From NCBI RefSeq assembly GCF_000243335.1, contig NZ_JH597773.1, positions 3,466,156-3,530,155 on the forward strand: a DNA stretch of 64,000 nucleotides. The letters run 5' to 3'. The notes under the pieces are model-generated. The model saw only the letters and a program-made list of their open reading frames with translations. It made no database searches and was not told the DNA's origin. Position 1 is the first letter of the stretch. Every line of letters begins with the position of its first letter. The translations under genes and the position numbers were made by a program. The DNA is from Leptonema illini DSM 21528. Lineage in GTDB: Bacteria > Spirochaetota > Leptospiria > Leptospirales > Leptonemataceae. Shown one piece after another: positions 61,902 through 64,000 of the stretch.

Positions 61902-62597
61902 CTATTCCTGCACAGTCAGCTTCTTCTCCTTTCTTAATCCGTCGATGCTCTCGCGACGATCTCGTCCAAGCTTCATCATGTACGCAACCATACCGTCGAT
62001 CTCGCGCTTTCCCTCAAGTTCCGCTCGCGCTCTGCTGATGTAAACGGCATTCTGCCCGGCATACGTTCCAAACAGGTCAAGAACCTCCATGCTGCGAACG
62101 ATCTCCTCAACATCGATTCGTTTCTCATAAAGCCAGGGATAGGCGGGATGTGTGGAATACGCCATCTCTCCCTGCATCGTCGGATCCTTGAAATGCCTGT
62201 AATGCCATTCCGCGTTTCGCAAGTCCGATTCGCGCCATAGATCAGGGCCCGTTCGCTTTGAGCCCCACAGGAACGGACGATCATAAACGTACTCGCCGGC
62301 CGTTGAGTACACGTTCTCGTCATTATCGTCCCGTCCAAAGCGAACGGCCTCCCAGTGAAACGGTCGGATCATCTGCGAATGACATCCGCTGCATCCTTCT
62401 CGTATATAGATATCGCGACCGGCCAGCTCGAGCGCCGAATAAGGCTTCACGCCGGGCTCAGCGGGAACGCTGGATCGTATAAAAAGAGGCGGAATGATTT
62501 CAATCATGCCGCCTATGGCAATGGCAACGGTCACTCCTATCGTCAAAAGCAGGCCGTTTATCTCAAGACGCTGATGCTTCTTCAGTAGCTGTTCCAC
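61902..62597 (-). CDS. ccoO: Cytochrome cbb3 oxidase subunit II (CcoO)
   Basis: A 231-residue membrane-anchored cytochrome c. One N-terminal helix (about 14-32) is followed by the heme c site CSGCH (69-73, then SQMIRPF with the axial Met), and GPDLWR, as in CcoO/FixO. It transfers electrons to CcoN. It is on the minus strand, 142 bases from the ccoN start, in divergent orientation. Its 3' end meets the Crp/Fnr gene tail to tail. Confidence 0.93.
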   Translation of the reverse strand: MEQLLKKHQRLEINGLLLTIGVTVAIAIGGMIEIIPPLFIRSSVPAEPGVKPYSALELAGRDIYIREGCSGCHSQMIRPFHWEAVRFGRDDNDENVYSTAGEYVYDRPFLWGSKRTGPDLWRESDLRNAEWHYRHFKDPTMQGEMAYSTHPAYPWLYEKRIDVEEIVRSMEVLDLFGTYAGQNAVYISRARAELEGKREIDGMVAYMMKLGRDRRESIDGLRKEKKLTVQE

Positions 62598-62646
62598 AGG
62601 ATCTTACCTCAGGCACCATCTCTACTCTGAAAGCTGCTCATTGTAA

Positions 62647-62705
62647 GTGACAACGGTCACGAACGAAAGACTTCTTTTTGTTTTATCTATGTGACCGGAA
62701 TCACG
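62647..62705. promoter_or_regulatory. Two CRP-like palindromes between ccoO and ccoN
   Basis: GTGAC-AACG-GTCAC (62647-62660) and TGTGA-CCGGAA-TCACG (62690-62705) lie in the 142-base divergent intergenic region. The second matches the CRP consensus TGTGA-N6-TCACA at nine of ten positions. They fit the recognition helix of the Crp/Fnr regulator next door. Confidence 0.6.
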
Positions 62706-62739
62706 GTTTCGTCCGAAGATCTATGGCACGATGCCTGTC

Positions 62740-64000
62740 ATGAGGTACATCATGCAAGCATTTGCCAGGCTCAGACAGCATCCGAACCTGCCGTTAATCG
62801 GATTTCTTTTCAGCGCAATCTTCTGGGGCGGCCTGTCCGGATTCAGCGGACTCTCCGTTGCGATGAAACTTCTCATCCCCGGCGTCGAGCTTGCCGGTGA
62901 GTATTTATCGTTCGGACGGTTCCGCACGATTCACACGCACGTAGTTCTCCTCGGTTTTGCCGTTTCCATCATCTTTGCCGGTATCTATCATTCAATGCCG
63001 GCCTTACTTCGCACTTCGATGTACTCGCGAAAGCTTGGACTGATTCATGTCATTATGTATAACGCCGTCGTGCTTGCCGGAACGGTAAGCTTTGCGCTCG
63101 GTATCAATCAGGGAAAAGAATATGCTGAGATGGAATGGCCGTTCGATATCGCCTTTATCGTCATGTGGATCGTCTTTGCCGTGAATTTCTTCGGAACGAT
63201 CGCCATCAGAAAAGAGAAGCATTTTTACGTATCTATCTGGTTCTATCTGGGATTCGTCGTAACCGTTCCCATTATGTTTGCCATAAACAATCTCGCCGTT
63301 CCCGTAACGCTCTGGAAATCCTATTCTCTCTATGCCGGCAGTACGGACGCCAACATCCAGTGGTGGTATGGCCATAACGGAGTGGCTTTTATTCTGACGA
63401 CTCCGTTTCTTGGACTTCTGTATTATTATCTGCCAAAGCAGATACAGAGTCCGGTTTATTCCCATCGCTTTTCCATCATTCATTTCTGGTCGCTGATCTT
63501 CTTCTACGTATGGGCCGGCCCGCATCATCTGCTCTATTCTCCGTTGCCGGAATGGGTGCAGATGCTCGGCATGGCCTTCAGCGTGATGCTCATCCTTCCG
63601 TCCTGGCTTGGCATCTTCAACGGCTTCCTGACACTCACACATGCGAAGCGTCGCGTCGTCTATGATCCAATCGTGAAATTTATCGTCATAGCCATGTCGT
63701 TCTATCTTGTAACGACGATGGAAGGAAGCCTGCTCGCGATAAAGAGCATCAACGCACGCCTGCACTACACCGACTGGATGATCGCGCATGTGCATGCCGG
63801 CGGGCTTGGCTGGGTCAGCGGAATCAGCTTTGCCATGCTGTACTATATCGTGCCGCGTCTGGTGAAGAAGCCTTTGTATTCTATGGAGCTGGCCGACACG
63901 CACGCATGGATGACCTTTCTGGCCGCCTTTCTGTATGCTGCTGCAATCTGGCTCTCCGGCATCGGTGAAGGGACGATCTGGAGCACGCTCTCATACGACA
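62740..64000 (+). CDS. ccoN: Cytochrome cbb3 oxidase subunit I (CcoN), partial at window edge
   Basis: A frame open from the ATG at 62740 to the window end gives 420 residues with no stop. It is heme-copper oxidase subunit I of the cbb3 class, with about ten membrane helices in view. The low-spin heme b ligand lies in TIHTHVVLLG (H65 or H67), Cu-B ligands H212 (WWYGHNGVAF), H262 and H263 (GPHHLLY), and heme ligands H350 and H352 (IAHVHAGG). An ATG at 62752 is an alternative start. The end of the protein lies beyond the window. It is the catalytic core reducing oxygen at low oxygen tension. Confidence 0.95.
   Translation, partial: MRYIMQAFARLRQHPNLPLIGFLFSAIFWGGLSGFSGLSVAMKLLIPGVELAGEYLSFGRFRTIHTHVVLLGFAVSIIFAGIYHSMPALLRTSMYSRKLGLIHVIMYNAVVLAGTVSFALGINQGKEYAEMEWPFDIAFIVMWIVFAVNFFGTIAIRKEKHFYVSIWFYLGFVVTVPIMFAINNLAVPVTLWKSYSLYAGSTDANIQWWYGHNGVAFILTTPFLGLLYYYLPKQIQSPVYSHRFSIIHFWSLIFFYVWAGPHHLLYSPLPEWVQMLGMAFSVMLILPSWLGIFNGFLTLTHAKRRVVYDPIVKFIVIAMSFYLVTTMEGSLLAIKSINARLHYTDWMIAHVHAGGLGWVSGISFAMLYYIVPRLVKKPLYSMELADTHAWMTFLAAFLYAAAIWLSGIGEGTIWSTLSYD

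Overview
The window looks like chromosome of a spirochaete of the order Leptospirales, and a Leptonema-like organism is my best guess. The grounds are two copies of the DUF1564 family (known to me mainly as a multi-copy Leptospira family), many small lipoproteins with loose spirochaetal lipoboxes, an Omp85-type outer membrane protein with the leptospiral-type N-terminal segment, 7TMR-DISM adenylate cyclases, a PIN/TRAM protein and a moderately high GC content. The genus is inference. No rRNA, tRNA or CRISPR array was recognised.

Layout. 1-9.1 kb is mostly housekeeping on the minus strand: a thioesterase cut by the window edge, prmA, uvrB, a DMT transporter, an RsbW-type ATPase and DNA polymerase III delta'. 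9.1-9.6 kb is a non-coding stretch with a Fur-like box, ahead of a lipoprotein and an outer membrane beta-barrel gene (9.6-11.6 kb). 11.7-14 kb holds a lipoprotein, a CsgG-like/DUF4384 secreted protein and a nitrilase-type amidase. 14-25.1 kb has a methyltransferase, a ferredoxin-like protein, an acyltransferase, a large PAS-GAF-GGDEF-EAL protein, enoyl-CoA hydratase, a lyase-like protein, a membrane protein and purEK. 26.2-27.8 kb is an AT-richer, translationally coupled ATPase plus TOPRIM-like pair that resembles a phage-defence module. gyrA follows, then a decayed tandem array of tiny Cys-rich lipoproteins (30.5-31.5 kb). 31.7-41 kb returns to core functions: DUF2231, DUF1564, PIN/TRAM, CarD, thiolase, cyclase, GluQ-RS, hydrolase and TetR. 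41-50.4 kb is a run of lipoproteins, membrane proteins and a diguanylate cyclase.

From 50.5 to 53.3 kb lies a small toxin-antitoxin and defence-like island: a YoaP-like remnant, a DUF1778/GNAT toxin-antitoxin pair, an orphan HigA with a visible HigB stub, a stand-alone TIR protein and a two-helix membrane protein. A TetR/qorB divergent pair follows; its two operators have the same 33-bp spacing as those of the TetR/hydrolase pair at 40.4 kb. The right end holds two more secreted proteins, a PAS histidine kinase, the second DUF1564 copy, and an amidase coupled to two unknown small proteins. Last comes a respiratory block: DUF4242, a Crp/Fnr regulator, and ccoO and ccoN transcribed divergently. 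Three CRP-like half-site pairs flank the Crp/Fnr gene and match its recognition helix, which suggests a local oxygen or nitrogen-oxide response regulon.

The strongest candidates for undescribed biology are the ATPase/TOPRIM-like pair, the TIR plus two-helix pair, the amidase-coupled small genes, the Cys-rich lipoprotein array, the mirror-image TetR operator/promoter layout and the split ccoN/ccoO arrangement.
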